Assembly: GCA_012931725.1 (NCBI GenBank)
Contig: CM022951.1
Location: 21,911,457-21,975,456, forward strand
From: Litsea cubeba
Taxonomy: Eukaryota; Streptophyta; Magnoliopsida; Laurales; Lauraceae
Direction: 5' to 3'
Length of the DNA: 64,000 nucleotides
Below the pieces are notes generated by a model that was not told the DNA's origin, ran no database searches, and saw only the letters and a program-made list of their open reading frames with translations. Made by a program: the position numbers and the translations under genes. This document shows, one piece after another, positions 22,362 to 34,915 of this stretch (position 1 is the stretch's first letter; the number at the start of each line of letters is the position of its first letter).

Positions 22362-25300
22362 TGTGAGGCCCCACCCCTTGTGGGCCATCAATTTGAATTT
22401 GGATACTAAATTATAGCCTAAGACTATGTATTATTCTAATTATAGGGTTTAGTTAAGGGTAAATAAGTATTTTCCTAGGTTTTTAGTTGTTTAGCCTTGT
22501 TGTGTAATTAGTAGAGTCAATAGGGTGTCCTTTGTTATTTCTAAAGTTAGTTAGTTTGTTAGAGGCCCTAGCTTAGAATTAGCAATTACTATAGGGGGTA
22601 TCCACTTGAAAATCTTCTAGAACCTTACCCAAAGACCAAAATGCCCACCCTAACTCTAATCCTACCCAAACTAAAAGGGTATTTTAGTACCTAGCCACCC
22701 ATCCCAACCTATAAAACACTACCCCTCTCATGCCATACGTTGGCTACTGTTCCTCTCAACTCATTTCCCTCTTTTTCCCTTCTCCTTTCATTTCCCTCCA
22801 AACCTCCCATCTCCTTCTCGTTCTCTCTCTAGAAACCCTGGATCTAAACTCCAAGAAAAAGAAGAAGACTATCTGCCACAACTCCAGCAGCAATTTATCT
22901 TAAGGATCTTTATCTCTATCTTGCCAATCTCTCATTTCTCTTCAAATCGAGGTATAAACCCTCTTCTAGTTCATTTCTATTAGAAATCTTTTTTTCTCTC
23001 TCTAGATCTTCTTTCTTATAGCAATTCTCTTGTGGAAGTGAGTATTGGAGTAGAGATCTCTTCTAGATCTGAGATTTTTTGGGCTAGTTGTCTGACTGAG
23101 AAGACCATAGGAGCTGTGACCTTCTTTTATTGGCTTGAATCTTTATTTTCTCTCTATACCTTCTTGCAATCAATTGAGGCAAGTGCAATATGCTTACTTA
23201 ATATAGAATGCATGCTTACTGTCTTTGATTCTGCAATTTTCTATACAATCGATGTTAGAAATGATAGATCTACCTTTGAGCATGTTTTCATTGATTATTG
23301 GCCATTGATGGATGGGTTGTTCTCATTTGGAAGATCAATGGCCCATGGATTGGATGGTTGGATGTATATTGAAGTGTTTTTTCATGTTTCTGAATGTATA
23401 TGTGGTGTTTGGACGAGATTAGATGAGATTGGGTGGAGATTGGATTGAAGAAGAAGGATATCCAGAATTCTGGAAGTTGTAGCAGAGCTTGGCCCAGGTT
23501 GACCAAGCTCAGCTAGGCAGCAAAGCAGACCGAGCTCAGCTAGGCAGACAGGCCGAGCTCAGCTAGGTAGACAGCCCGAGATCAGTGACCTAGGTTGGCC
23601 GCGCTCAGTGTTTTAGCCAAGCTCAATGTCTGGCCGAGTTTAGTGTTTGGCCGAGCTCAGTGTTTTAGCCGAGCTCAGTGTTTTAACCGAGCTAAGTACT
23701 TGACCGAGCTAAGTGCTTGACCGAACTCAGTGCTTGACCGAGCTCAGTACCTGCCTGAACTCTGAGCTAGGTAACCGAGAACACAGGATTTTCAGAAGAA
23801 GAAACTGGAACCTGGGACTCCCTTCGACCATGAACTCTAGTGTGTGCGCTTGACCGACTAGGCCAGGAGGTTAATCGAGCACACAAAAATTTCTGGAAAG
23901 ATCAGGCATTTCCTGTAGGGTGTTTACTTCTCTGATCCCAGTGTGCCGGGTCAACCGCCCAGGCCAGGAGGTTGACCGAGCACACCGTGTACAGTGACTT
24001 TCTCAAATTTTGGTTTCTATTGATTGTGATCAATTATGGGGCCCATTGACCATCCAAATGAACTTCCATCACTGTGCCAAGCAAGAGTCAATGGTATGGC
24101 TCAAACCTTGACTCCTGGGGCCCACTAATTAAGGTATAGATTTTGTAATCTAAGATGATTCGATCCTTAAACGTTATCAATGATGCTCGTAACTTCTGGA
24201 GCACCAAACACAGTATCCATTAGCATCTGAGATTTCATTTAGAGATCGAATTACTCGAGATGGACCTGGATCTGAAAGTGGACCTATTACTTAGGTTGGA
24301 CTGTTGATATCTCCCATTGATTCATGTACTTGGAGATTTATCTCTTTTATGATTTTACTGTCACTCTATTATTCTTATTATTGCTTATACATGTTAATTA
24401 AATGGAAAATGGATAACTTAAACTTAGGACTACTTAGAGGTGACCTGGTGGTATGAATGGGTGAATACTAACCCGTGTTTGTGGCTAGGCGAGCCCATTT
24501 TATGGCCTAAATTTGGATGTGAAATACCCTAGGTTGGAGAGGTCGGGTTTTTTTATGGACTTATAACTCGTTATGGATAAAATGGACTGTATATCATTGG
24601 AAATGGACTTATCCCTTCATTTGGACTGTTGTAGACCAGGCCATATATTTGGTGGGCCTCGGTATGGATCCAATAATTGGACTTGCACTTGGACTATGTT
24701 CCATAGATTGATTGGGTACTTGGACCTCTTAGGGTAGATTGATTGGGTACTTGGACCTCTTAGGGACTTTGTTAGGACCTTGTTCACACAAGGCAAAGCC
24801 TAGACAGACACAGACCATTATTGTTTCCTGAGTCGGTATAGACATTCACTCAGTTGATTTAAGCTCAGCCTTTGGACTGATCATCACTGGTAGGAGCTAC
24901 TGTGAGTGTTGAGTGAGCTATCATGATGAGCATTGTTGTAGACGGACGGTGTGATACCGGGTCTGGTCTCTGAGTGATGAGTGTGGTGAGGATGTTGTTT
25001 GCGGGGCTAGATAATCCCCAGCACTGGTGAGGTTTCCCCGCCGCGACTGTGTTCAGTATGGGAGGGCCGCAGCATAATATCCCGCGGTATCCAGCTCGTG
25101 TGAATGTGCCATATTGTGTAGGTTTAATGTTATGTTTATCTTCATTCTATTTGTTTATCTTGCTCAACTGCCTAGAATCTATATCATTGTTACTCTCTTT
25201 AACATTATTACTGTCTTTACTCTTTTGATGCCCACATCCTATATTACTTGCATTCTGTGACTTGCCATATTTTTAGATCTGATCAATTCTTGGTGCTTAG

Positions 25301-25776
25301 GTCTTGACCCCGAGTTTGAGGATGGGGAGCTCGCGCTTGCTGATGCGCCCATAGTTGGGGACTACGGGTGGGGACCAGCCGACCAGGTGGTCGAGCTGTA
25401 GGTTGGAGAGCCAATACATGGGGATTGAGAGTGCATCTTTGTTTAGGTTTTTGAGTGTCTTTTGTAGTGAGCAGGGCTTAGTCTAAATTGTAATAAACCT
25501 TTGATTTTACAACTTGTCATTTTTAGGCTGGACTTCAGCCCGGTTTCATTTGATACATCTTCTATGATACCTTATGCTTCAACTATCTTTATAAATGCTT
25601 CTGCTTTATTCTTATTGCTTCCGCAATTTAACCATTAATATTATATTGTTCAAAAAGTCTTAAATTGGACCTCACTGTGGACCTACGATCTTGGAAGTTC
25701 TCGGATTTCCCGGGAAGTAACGCACCAACTTCGGTAGCTTGACGGATTTCTCGGTATTCGAAATTAGGGCGTTACA
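22362..25776. mobile_element. 3.4 kb solo LTR
   Basis: Copy B has CCCAAGCCCCTCTCTCC uninterrupted at about 48210. In copy A the same place holds 3415 bp with TG...CA ends. Read on the minus strand it begins TGTAACGCCC, a start common among long LTRs of Del/Tekay-type Gypsy elements. The five bases on each side (GCCAA and GCTCC) are both near the ancestral GCCCC, so the target duplication has probably mutated. There is no coding region, primer site or second LTR, so it is a solo LTR. It contains an array of GACCGAGCTCAGTG units. Confidence 0.75.
23480..23775 (+). repeat. GCCGAGCTCAGTG minisatellite inside the solo LTR
   Basis: More than a dozen imperfect units of about 20-24 bp carry the core GACCGAGCTCAGTG, first with CTAGGCAGAC spacers and then with TTTTAGCC or CTT spacers. 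A palindromic GAGCTC sits in most units. Confidence 0.85.
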
Positions 25777-25892
25777 GCTCCTCTCTCCTCTCCCTCTTTT
25801 CTCCTCTGGTTCCCTTCTAGAGAGTCTAGGGTTTTCTTCTCTTTGGAGATTTCACAATTCTCCTTGAGAAGATTTCTGATAGAGGGTCATAG

Positions 25893-27854
25893 TGTTGAGT
25901 TCATGAATTTGCACATTTACCCATCATTGTAGGATAAATTAGGGGTTTGATTAGGTGAATTGCATCATTATTCATCTAATTCCATCATTTCATGCATTTT
26001 CACCTAGAAACTTGAATTTTCATACTTTTCATATATTTTCTGCATTAATTTAGAATGTTTTGCAAATTTTCTTCGAAGAGTCTCAGTTGGAGTAGGACTC
26101 TGTCCGGATGGGTCCCGCTTCAATATGGGCTCTTCAATATTTGATGTGTTGAATTAAAATGTGCAGAAAACGAGAATTGCAGGCCTCTGTCATGGAACCC
26201 ACTTTCAAGCACACATAGTCATCATGGGCCCTGCATTGCTGAATTGAAGTTTGAAAAGAAGAACTTGCCACATGGACCCCACACACAAGCCATGTGAATA
26301 TCACTCAAAGGAGGGGTCCACTCATCATATCAGTTGAAGAGTCCTAACTACAATAGAAGACTTCTCATAGGGCCCACTATTCAAGCAGATGAAATGATCT
26401 ACATGGCAGGGTCCGCAGTAGTTGCAGATTTGAAATTATTAATGGATAATTCAAATAGTACAATTATGATTGGAATAAAAGAAGAAGAGTTTGAATCATC
26501 CACATTTGATCTCCTTTGGAAAATAAGAGTTGTGGAGAGAAAGAATCCTTGGCAAATCAAATTTCAAAAGTTAATCCCGTTTTTCTCAGGATAACTCATC
26601 TTCAAATGACCATAACTTTCAATCCAACCGTTGGATCGATGAAATTTACCTACCGTTGGAAAGCTTATTCAGAGTAGATATTCGTGGAGCCCAAGAATAT
26701 GCAAATCAGAGCTAAATTGAAAAAGTTACGGGCCTGGAGATTTTCATGTTCATTTTTAGACGGGATTGCAATTAAATCCACACCGTTGATAATCAATTGC
26801 CACATATCCCTTGTGGGACCCCATCTGAAGATTAGTCAAGCTATCCAGAAGCTTCCACCTCATTCAAATTTAAAAGAGATAAGAGATATACCTTATCTAT
26901 GAAGATAAATCAAATTTGCAGAGAAAGTGTTCAGATTCAATGTATCTGTAAGATAACCGGGGTTATAAGAGGAACCAAAAGGAAGCATACGGGAGACACT
27001 CTTTTCCCTTGGACGTCCAGCACTATTTTCTCTCATTTCTTTTCTTTTCCTAATTAATAGAATTTAAGAATTATTTTTGGGTATTCTGAAGCCCTGTTTC
27101 AGAAATTAGGATTTTTAGAAGAGAGATTTCTGAGAGACCATTGTACAAGGAGATGCTATTAATGAAATTACTTATGGAGTTCTTTTCAATGGCTGGCTAG
27201 ATTTCTGGATTGGGGCACACAGATGAAGCTAAGTAAATCTTTAATTTAATCTATGTGAATTTTCTATTTACTTGTCTCTTTTAAATGCATGCTCTATTAG
27301 AATAATAGATCTGTCTTCATGCCTTAGGCAGCCTCTATTTTGATTTCTAATGAAAATAGTTTGATGATTTATACTTATTTTGATAGATTATGCTTAGGGT
27401 TGAGATCCTTTGATAGTTTATGCTTAATTTGATGAGTCATGCTTATGATTTTTCATTCTTTTATGAGGTGAAGGAGGTCTTGGGTTGTGATCTTATTCTT
27501 TTTATTAAAATCTGGTTTTTACAAAAGACAAATCATCCGGATCCGAAACATTGATTTGTTTCTGATCTGAGTTATTTTGAGACAAATAGTAGAATAATTG
27601 CATGATGGATTGATTATCTTGCTTAGTGGATTCTGGATGCTCCGATCTATTTTTTTATATATTTGATTAGTTTGTTTCTGAATTCTTCTAGATTTTCTTA
27701 GATCTCAGTTATTCATTAATCTTTGATAAAAAAAAATCAGATTTAAATTTTAACTTAGTAGTGCTCCCTGTGGGATCGACCTGTAATTGCCACTATCTCA
27801 ACAAGATAACTGTGCACTTGCAGTAATTTTAATGGATTGATTTAATTCACATCA
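25893..27854 (+). repeat. Athila 5' LTR
   Basis: 1962 bp. Compared with the 3' LTR, the visible differences are G/A in AGAACTT(G/A)CC, A/G in GCTAA(A/G)TTG, a missing T in CCTGGA(T)GATTTT, and two fewer A in an A-run. The 86-residue open frame inside it (26334-26594) is repeated in the other LTR and has no recognised domain. Confidence 0.95.
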
Positions 27855-27860
27855 AGTTTT

Positions 27861-27878
27861 TGGCGCCGTTGCCGGGGA
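27861..27878 (+). promoter_or_regulatory. tRNA-Asp primer binding site
   Basis: TGGCGCCGTTGCCGGGGA is exactly complementary to the last 18 bases of plant tRNA-Asp including CCA. It lies six bases after the 5' LTR. This is the primer site used by Athila and Tat elements for first-strand cDNA synthesis. Confidence 0.95.
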
Positions 27879-29425
27879 GCCAAATCTAAGTTTTTATAAA
27901 AATCTGAATTTTTGTTATATTAAATTCAAATGCATGCTCATATTTAGGTTGCATTAGTTGTTTAGTCATTTAATTTACATCAGTAGTGTTATTTGCAGTT
28001 AGTATTAGTTAGTATTTTACTTTGCTAAGTTTTCTGTCTTTTCTGATTTTTCTGATTTTTTTATATTTTTTTATAATTAATTGAATTTTCGGAATAAATA
28101 ATTAATAAAAATAAAAAAAATTTCTTTGAATTATTTCCTTTAATTCCGAATTTCAGTAAATAAAAACAAAAAAAAAAATTTTGGATTGGTTTAACTAATG
28201 TTTTGATTAGATTAGGATTGGTAAGGTAGAGTTTAAAATTTTTAGGACTAGGTTGTTTTGATTAATATGCTAACCTTTGAATTCTTAAATTAGGTAATTA
28301 GAAATTTTAAAATTCTATCTCTTAAGTTATTTAGATTAGTTAGAGTTTTAAAATCTGAAATTTGAATTGGATAAGATTGGATTTCTTATAATTGAAACTT
28401 TTTGAAAACTCTAATCATATCTGGACACTTGTTTGGATAATTTAGAATTTCTGATTTTTTTTTATTCTGTAGATAGAATTTTTGATTTATTTCAATAACT
28501 TAGAGTCCACTTTGGATAGAGTTTTGATTTACTTGGTGTCTTTTGAATTTTCTTTTATTTTTTTTCAAAATTAGGATAAGATAGACTTTTGAGTTGGTTT
28601 GTTAACTTAGGATTTACTAACAAGAGTTCCTTTTGGATAGGTTACCTTGCTAAGAGGAGAGTTGCACAAAAATAGGAAACTGCGTGGATTTGCTCTAAGC
28701 AAACAAGTTGCTCTCAGAATTGCAAAAATTTGTCAAAAAAAGGTTATCCTTACATAGTTTAAGGATTAGCGTGGGCCCGCTGTAAGAGTTTCTAAACTTT
28801 ATCCCACGAATCTTTTACTTGTAAGTGGGGCTTGGGTGATTTAAATTTCAGCAAATATGATTGTGTGATTGACACACCAAGTAATTTGGACCCACACACT
28901 TAGTTAAGGGCAATTGACCCCAATAAGATAAGGACTGGATTTCATCACCAGATCCTTGCCCAATTAGGTTTAACCACCTCTCACATAGTAACCTAACCAT
29001 TAATTAAAATCAAATAGAAACGAGACCATAGGACTCGAGCTCATTAGGACGAAGACCACAAAAGGTTGCACCAGTTGCGCTCTTTGGTCAAGTTGATGTC
29101 TAGGTAAGTCCTGTCCCTACAAAAAAAAAAAGGGTGACAGTCTCTGTTCTAGGAGTTTGGTTCTTAAGCGGGACCCTTGCCAAGTGCATTGTGACCCCAC
29201 CACTCATCCTGGGGACTTACCTGGTCAATTTGTCTTCATAAGACCGAATTGGAGGCCTTAGTGCACTCTTCAAACCAGTTAGGAGCTGTCTAGAGAGTTA
29301 GGCTAACCCTAGGATAATTCTTTGTGCTCAATCTTTGTGCTTGACTGCTTGTGCATAATCTAGTAAGACAATTGGGGCCCCGCACATAGATTAGGCTTGC
29401 ATTTCTTCAAGGTTAAACCTGATGC
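27879..29425 (+). other. Athila untranslated leader
   Basis: About 1.55 kb of AT-rich sequence between primer site and gag start, containing A and T runs and no recognised frame. Long leaders are usual in Athila elements. The packaging signal is expected here but cannot be pointed to. Confidence 0.7.
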
Positions 29426-32400
29426 ATGCGTTCTAGACCCGAGAGAGAGAAATTGTGGGTACGCAAGAGTAAAAGGTTAGTCAGGATAGAACCCGAATTA
29501 GCCTTAACCGTTGTCGGAAAGTCTTCCATCTTTGAAGAAATTATTAGGATGGCTGATCAAGTGGACCCACCCATGACTTTGAAGGACTACATGTACCCCA
29601 CCAGGACAACTCAACCGTCCTGCATCACCCTGCCTCAAACCAATGCCACATTTGAGCTGAAATCTGGCATGATCCAGATGCTCCCAGTATTCCGTGGGCT
29701 AGACCAGGAAAACCCATATCAACATGTTAGGGAATTTGAGGACATCTGTGGGACCATGAGAATTAATAACATGACTGAAGAGGCCCTTAAACTTAGATTA
29801 TTTCCTTTCTCCCTAAAAAAAAAGGCTAAAGCTTGGCTTTATGCCTTACAAGCCGGGTCCATCACTACATGGGACAAGCTAGTCGAAGAATTTTACAAAA
29901 AATTCTACTCTAAGCAGAAAACCGCTTCGATCAGGCAGGCCATCAATGGATTCCATCAAATGGAAGGGGAGACACTTTGCAGTTATTTGGAACGGTTCAA
30001 GGACCTCTTAATCCAGTGTCCCCACCATGGATTTGAAAAAATTCGATTGGTCCAGATCGTGTATGAGGGTTTGGATTACCCTACTAAGCAGATGGTGGAG
30101 TCTTTCTGTGGTGGGCAGTTTACACAGAAGACAGCAGATGAAGCATGGACATTTTTGGAAGAAACTGCTGAAAATACATTGCAGTGGGCACCTATCAAGA
30201 GGGAGCCCATCAAACCCACCATTCCTGAAAAAGGGGGGATGTTCAAGATTGAACCCAAAATTGAGGCAGAGGCCAAATTGGCCACATTGGCGAGAAGAAT
30301 AGAGGCTTTAGAACTGAACCAAAAGCCTACTCCAAACACTTTGGAGTCTTTGAAATATACTCAGGCCATGAATGGAGGGATTGACCCAATAACTTTGGGT
30401 CAGACCGAGTCTATTGAGGAAGTGAATGCGCTTTATCAAAATACTCGTTTTGATAATCGTCAGAGGTATGACCCATACTCCAACACATACAATCCAGGTT
30501 GGAGGGATAATCCTAATTTTTCTTGGACCAAGGGTCCAACTCAGGGTGGCCCATCACAATCACATCAATTTCAGCCCATTCAATCTCAATCCAATGCCCC
30601 GCCTGGTTTCCAAAAGCTCAATTTCACCCCCAATCCGCAAAATCAGCGGATAGATTCTCTTGAGGAAACTATGAAACTGTTAGCTCAGAATACCCTCCAA
30701 TTCCAGCAAAGCACTACTCAAATTTTGAATGGTCACACTCAGACCCTTACACAACTGGAATATCAGATGGGCCAACTGGCCAACTCCATCAGTATCAGAG
30801 ACAAGGGAACCTTCCCTAGTCAATCTGAACCCAATCCCAAAGGCCAAGTCGTTCATGATATAAAAGGAAAAGGCCCAGAACAAGTTAAGTCCATCATTAC
30901 TCTTAGGTCGGGTACACAAATTGATAACAAGATTGAAATACCAAAAGAACCTGAGGAAGAATCTAGTGACATATTAGAAATTGAGGAACCACGTGTGCAT
31001 GCTGAACCCATGTTAGAACCAGAGCCAGTCAAAGCAAACCCAATCATAACTAATCCATCACCTAGTGAGCCATCTCCTAGGACTTATGTTCCCAAGGCAC
31101 CATACCCACAGAGGCTAGGCCCAGCAAAATCAACTATTCAGTTGGATAAAATGCTAGAAGTATTCAAACAAGTGAGGATCAATATCCCACTACTTGATGC
31201 TATCCAACAGATTCCAGCCTATGCAAAATTTCTGAAAGACCTTTGCACCTTCAAAAGGACTACTAATGTGCCCAAAAAGGCTTTTCTAGCCCAACAAGTT
31301 AGCTCGATCATTTCCTGTCCAACCCCGATCAAATACAAAGACCCAGGGTGTCCTACCATTTCTTGCCAGATAGGGGACCATCACATAGAGAAAGCTTTGC
31401 TAGACTTGGGTGCAAGTGTAAACCTTCTTCCATACTCTGTTTATGAAGAATTAGGTTTGGGGGAGTTGAAAAAGACCCATGTGACCTTGCAATTGGCTGA
31501 TGCATCGATTCGATACCCCAAGGGGGTAGTCGAAGACGTTCTGATCAAAGTCGGAGACTTTGTGTTTCCTGTCGATTTTGTTGTCTTGGATACCACACAC
31601 ACATCTGGGGCTGAACCCAACATCCCAATAATTTTGGGGAGACCATTCCTTGCCACCTCTAATGCCCTGATCAATTGTAGGAATGGTGTGATGCAAATTT
31701 CTTTTGGGACCATGACAGTTCAAGTGAACATTTTTAATATCAGTAAGCAACCTCCCGATGAGGATAATGGAATTTTTGAAGTCAGTTACATTCATGAATT
31801 GGTAGAATATCACTTACCCCATTTGAAACTTGAAGATCCACTAGAGGCTTGTCTGGCACACTTTGGAAGTGATTTTTATGTAGATGAATATATTAAGGAA
31901 GTTAATACACTGTTAGACTCCACCCCATCCATGGATTGCTCCAGGTGGCAACCGAAGCATGAGATTCTGACTCCATCTGCTTCCCCACCTGTCCCATCGA
32001 TTATAAAGCCTCCTAAGTTAGAACTCAAGCAACTGCCGGATACATTGAAATATGTGTTTTTAGGCCCACTAGAAACCCTTCCAGTGATTATAGCTTCAGA
32101 CTTGGACCCTGTCCAAGAGGAAAAACTCGTGAAAATTTTGGATGAACACAAGGAATCTATAGGGTGGTCCATCGCAGATATTAAAGGAATAAGTCCATCT
32201 GTGGTCCAACATAGAATCCATTTGGAAGAAAATGCAAAAACTTCTCGTGAACCACAGAGGCGACTGAACCCTACAATGAAGGAAGTAGTCAGGTCGGAAG
32301 TCTTAAAATTACTTGATGCAGGAGTACTTTACCCCATATCTGATAGTGCATGGGTAAGCCCGATTCAAGTGGTACCAAAGAAATCTGGAATAACAGTAGT

Positions 32401-34915
32401 TCAAAATGAGGGAAATGAATTGGTACCCACTCGGATACAGACTGGATGGAGGGTATGCATTGATTATAGGAAGTTGAACTCAGTCACTCGGAAAGATCAT
32501 TTTCCCCTCCCATTCATGGACCAGATGCTCGAAAGGCTAGCTGGTCATGCATATTATTGTTTTCTTGATGGTTATTCCGGTTACAATCAAATTCCAATTG
32601 CACCTGAGGACCAAGAAAAAACCACCTTCACCTGTCCATTTGGCACTTTTGCATACCGACGCATGCCCTTTGGGCTATGCAATGCACCGGCCACTTTTCA
32701 AAGATGCATGTTGAGCCTATTTTCTGACATGATAGAAAGATTCATTGAAGTTTTTATGGATGATTTTTCGGTCTTTGGCAATTCTTTTGAGGAGTGCTTA
32801 CATCATTTATCCCTTGTGCTTGAAAGATGCAAAGAAAAGAATCTAGTCTTAAATTGGGAGAAATGTCATTTTATGGTCAAAAGGGGCATAGTTCTAGGAC
32901 ACATTATTTCTGATAATGGGATTGAGGTGGACAAAGCAAAAATTGATTTGATCTCCAAATTACCACCACCAAAATCAGTTAAGCAGATTCGATCATTCCT
33001 AGGCCATGCTGGTTTTTATCGTAGATTCATCAAGGATTTTAGTAAAATTGCTAAACCTTTGTGCCAATTACTGACAAAAGAGGCCCCATTTGAATTTGAT
33101 GAGAATTGTCTAAAGGCCTTTGAGAGACTGAAAACAGAACTAACTTCAGCCCCTATAATTCAGCCACCTGACTGGACCATTCCATTTGAGTTAATGTGTG
33201 ATGCATCCGATACCGCTATTGGAGCTGTTTTGGGTCAACGGGTTGGGAAGTTACCTTATGTGATTTACTATGCAAGTAGGACCCTCAATGATGCACAGCT
33301 AAATTACACAACCACTGAAAAAGAATTACTCGCTGTGATTTTTGCCTTGGAGAAATTTAGATCCTACTTGATAGGGTCCAAAGTCATCATTTACACGGAT
33401 CATGCAGCTCTGAGATACCTTCTGTCCAAAAAGGATGCAAAAGCTCGATTGATCCGGTGGATCCTTCTGCTACAAGAGTTTGATTTGGAAATAAGAGATA
33501 AAAAAGGATGCGAGAATGTTGTAGCAGACCATCTTTCGAGGTTACCTTTAGAGCCATTAGATGAGGTTCCTCTGAATGAAAATTTTCCTGATGAACAATT
33601 GCTTAGTATTTCCCAAATCCCCTGGTTTGCAGATATAATCAATTACCTTGTTACAGGGGAGATGCCCACCCATTGGTCAAAACAGGATCGATCAAAATTT
33701 CTAGTTGAGGTCAAGTACTTTTTTTGGGATGACCCGTATCTTTTTAAGTACTGCCCAGACCAGATCATCAGGAGATGCATTCCTGATCATGACCACTACT
33801 CGGTCATTTCATTCTGCCATGATCATGCTTGTGGGGGCCACTTTAGTTCAAAAAAGACAGCTGCAAAAGTTTTGCAGTGTGGATTTTACTGGCCCACAAT
33901 CTTTAAAGATTGCCACACTTTCTGTTTGAACTGTGAGAGGTGTCAAAAGCTTGGCAAGCTCAATCGGAGGAACATGATGCCCTTGAATCCTATACTTGTA
34001 GTGGAACTTTTTGATGTATGGGGAATTGACTTCATGGGGCCATTTCCAAGCTCTTTTGGCAATTTATATATTTTACTTGCAGTGGACTATGTTTCAAAAT
34101 GGGTGGAAGCAATACCCACCAGAAAGAATGATCGGCATGTGGTGATCAAATTTGTGAAGGAATACATATTCTCTCGGTTTGGTACACCTAGGGCAATTAT
34201 CAGTGATGGTGGAACCCATTTCTGTAATAACACCTTTGACCATCTGATGAAAAAGTACTCTATTACTCATAAGGTTGCTACGCCCTACCACCCACAGACC
34301 AGTGGCCAAGTAGAAGTATCGAATAGGCAGATTAAACAAATTTTAGAAAAAACGATCAACCCAAATCGGAAAGACTGGTCTTTACGGCTATTGGATGCAT
34401 TATGGGCTTATCGAACCGCTTACAAGACTCCTATTGGGATGTCCCCATATAGGTTGGTCTATGGAAAGGCATGCCACTTGCCTGTTGAATTGGAGCATAG
34501 AGCTTATTGGGCCATTAAGAAGCTCAATTTTGACTTACCCACTGCGGGTACTCTGCGTAAATTGCAACTCAATGAGTTGGAAGAACTTAGAAATGATGCC
34601 TATGAGAATGCCAAGATCTACAAGGAAAGAATGAAGTTGAACCATGATAAGTCAATTTTAAGAAAATCTTTTGAACCGGGTATGAAAGTCCTTTTGTATA
34701 ACTCCCGGTTACACCTGTTTCCAGGGAAGTTACGAACCCGATGGGCTGGTCCATTCATTGTCAGGACTGTTTACTTTCATGGTGCTGTAGAAATTGAAAA
34801 TCCCAAAAATGGTGATGTTTTCAAAGTGAATGGTCAACGATTGAAACCATTTCTGGAACTGAAGGATAAAAACATTGAGGATATCCTTCTGGAAGACCCA
34901 ATTTACCAGGACTGA
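29426..34915 (+). CDS. Athila Gag-Pol polyprotein (1829 aa)
   Basis: One uninterrupted frame encodes the capsid and enzymes for retrotransposition. Approximate residues: retrotransposon Gag 75-235 (FRGLDQENPYQH..., KAWLYAL, FYKKFYS); proline/glutamine-rich linker 330-560; aspartic protease with LLDLGAS near 655 (Athila proteins commonly have DLGA rather than DSGA); RT about 990-1140 with WRVCIDYRKLN, FLDGYSGYNQI and FMDDF near 1109; RNase H about 1255-1375 (MCDASD, TDHAAL, VADHLSRL); integrase HHCC finger about 1460-1510; DDE core with GIDFMG at 1530, ISDGGTHF at 1591 and GQVEVSN at 1626; then a C-terminal domain. The first ATG is used, and a later start at 29550 (MADQVD) is possible and resembles many Athila N-termini. 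All catalytic residues appear intact. Confidence 0.95.
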   Translation: MRSRPEREKLWVRKSKRLVRIEPELALTVVGKSSIFEEIIRMADQVDPPMTLKDYMYPTRTTQPSCITLPQTNATFELKSGMIQMLPVFRGLDQENPYQHVREFEDICGTMRINNMTEEALKLRLFPFSLKKKAKAWLYALQAGSITTWDKLVEEFYKKFYSKQKTASIRQAINGFHQMEGETLCSYLERFKDLLIQCPHHGFEKIRLVQIVYEGLDYPTKQMVESFCGGQFTQKTADEAWTFLEETAENTLQWAPIKREPIKPTIPEKGGMFKIEPKIEAEAKLATLARRIEALELNQKPTPNTLESLKYTQAMNGGIDPITLGQTESIEEVNALYQNTRFDNRQRYDPYSNTYNPGWRDNPNFSWTKGPTQGGPSQSHQFQPIQSQSNAPPGFQKLNFTPNPQNQRIDSLEETMKLLAQNTLQFQQSTTQILNGHTQTLTQLEYQMGQLANSISIRDKGTFPSQSEPNPKGQVVHDIKGKGPEQVKSIITLRSGTQIDNKIEIPKEPEEESSDILEIEEPRVHAEPMLEPEPVKANPIITNPSPSEPSPRTYVPKAPYPQRLGPAKSTIQLDKMLEVFKQVRINIPLLDAIQQIPAYAKFLKDLCTFKRTTNVPKKAFLAQQVSSIISCPTPIKYKDPGCPTISCQIGDHHIEKALLDLGASVNLLPYSVYEELGLGELKKTHVTLQLADASIRYPKGVVEDVLIKVGDFVFPVDFVVLDTTHTSGAEPNIPIILGRPFLATSNALINCRNGVMQISFGTMTVQVNIFNISKQPPDEDNGIFEVSYIHELVEYHLPHLKLEDPLEACLAHFGSDFYVDEYIKEVNTLLDSTPSMDCSRWQPKHEILTPSASPPVPSIIKPPKLELKQLPDTLKYVFLGPLETLPVIIASDLDPVQEEKLVKILDEHKESIGWSIADIKGISPSVVQHRIHLEENAKTSREPQRRLNPTMKEVVRSEVLKLLDAGVLYPISDSAWVSPIQVVPKKSGITVVQNEGNELVPTRIQTGWRVCIDYRKLNSVTRKDHFPLPFMDQMLERLAGHAYYCFLDGYSGYNQIPIAPEDQEKTTFTCPFGTFAYRRMPFGLCNAPATFQRCMLSLFSDMIERFIEVFMDDFSVFGNSFEECLHHLSLVLERCKEKNLVLNWEKCHFMVKRGIVLGHIISDNGIEVDKAKIDLISKLPPPKSVKQIRSFLGHAGFYRRFIKDFSKIAKPLCQLLTKEAPFEFDENCLKAFERLKTELTSAPIIQPPDWTIPFELMCDASDTAIGAVLGQRVGKLPYVIYYASRTLNDAQLNYTTTEKELLAVIFALEKFRSYLIGSKVIIYTDHAALRYLLSKKDAKARLIRWILLLQEFDLEIRDKKGCENVVADHLSRLPLEPLDEVPLNENFPDEQLLSISQIPWFADIINYLVTGEMPTHWSKQDRSKFLVEVKYFFWDDPYLFKYCPDQIIRRCIPDHDHYSVISFCHDHACGGHFSSKKTAAKVLQCGFYWPTIFKDCHTFCLNCERCQKLGKLNRRNMMPLNPILVVELFDVWGIDFMGPFPSSFGNLYILLAVDYVSKWVEAIPTRKNDRHVVIKFVKEYIFSRFGTPRAIISDGGTHFCNNTFDHLMKKYSITHKVATPYHPQTSGQVEVSNRQIKQILEKTINPNRKDWSLRLLDALWAYRTAYKTPIGMSPYRLVYGKACHLPVELEHRAYWAIKKLNFDLPTAGTLRKLQLNELEELRNDAYENAKIYKERMKLNHDKSILRKSFEPGMKVLLYNSRLHLFPGKLRTRWAGPFIVRTVYFHGAVEIENPKNGDVFKVNGQRLKPFLELKDKNIEDILLEDPIYQD

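Noticed and set aside
26334..26594. 86-codon open frame, repeated identically at 36856-37116
   Set aside because: It is identical only because both copies lie in the nearly identical Athila LTRs; no domain is visible.
29426..34915. Antisense open frames across the Athila polyprotein
   Set aside because: They are shadows of the long sense frame.
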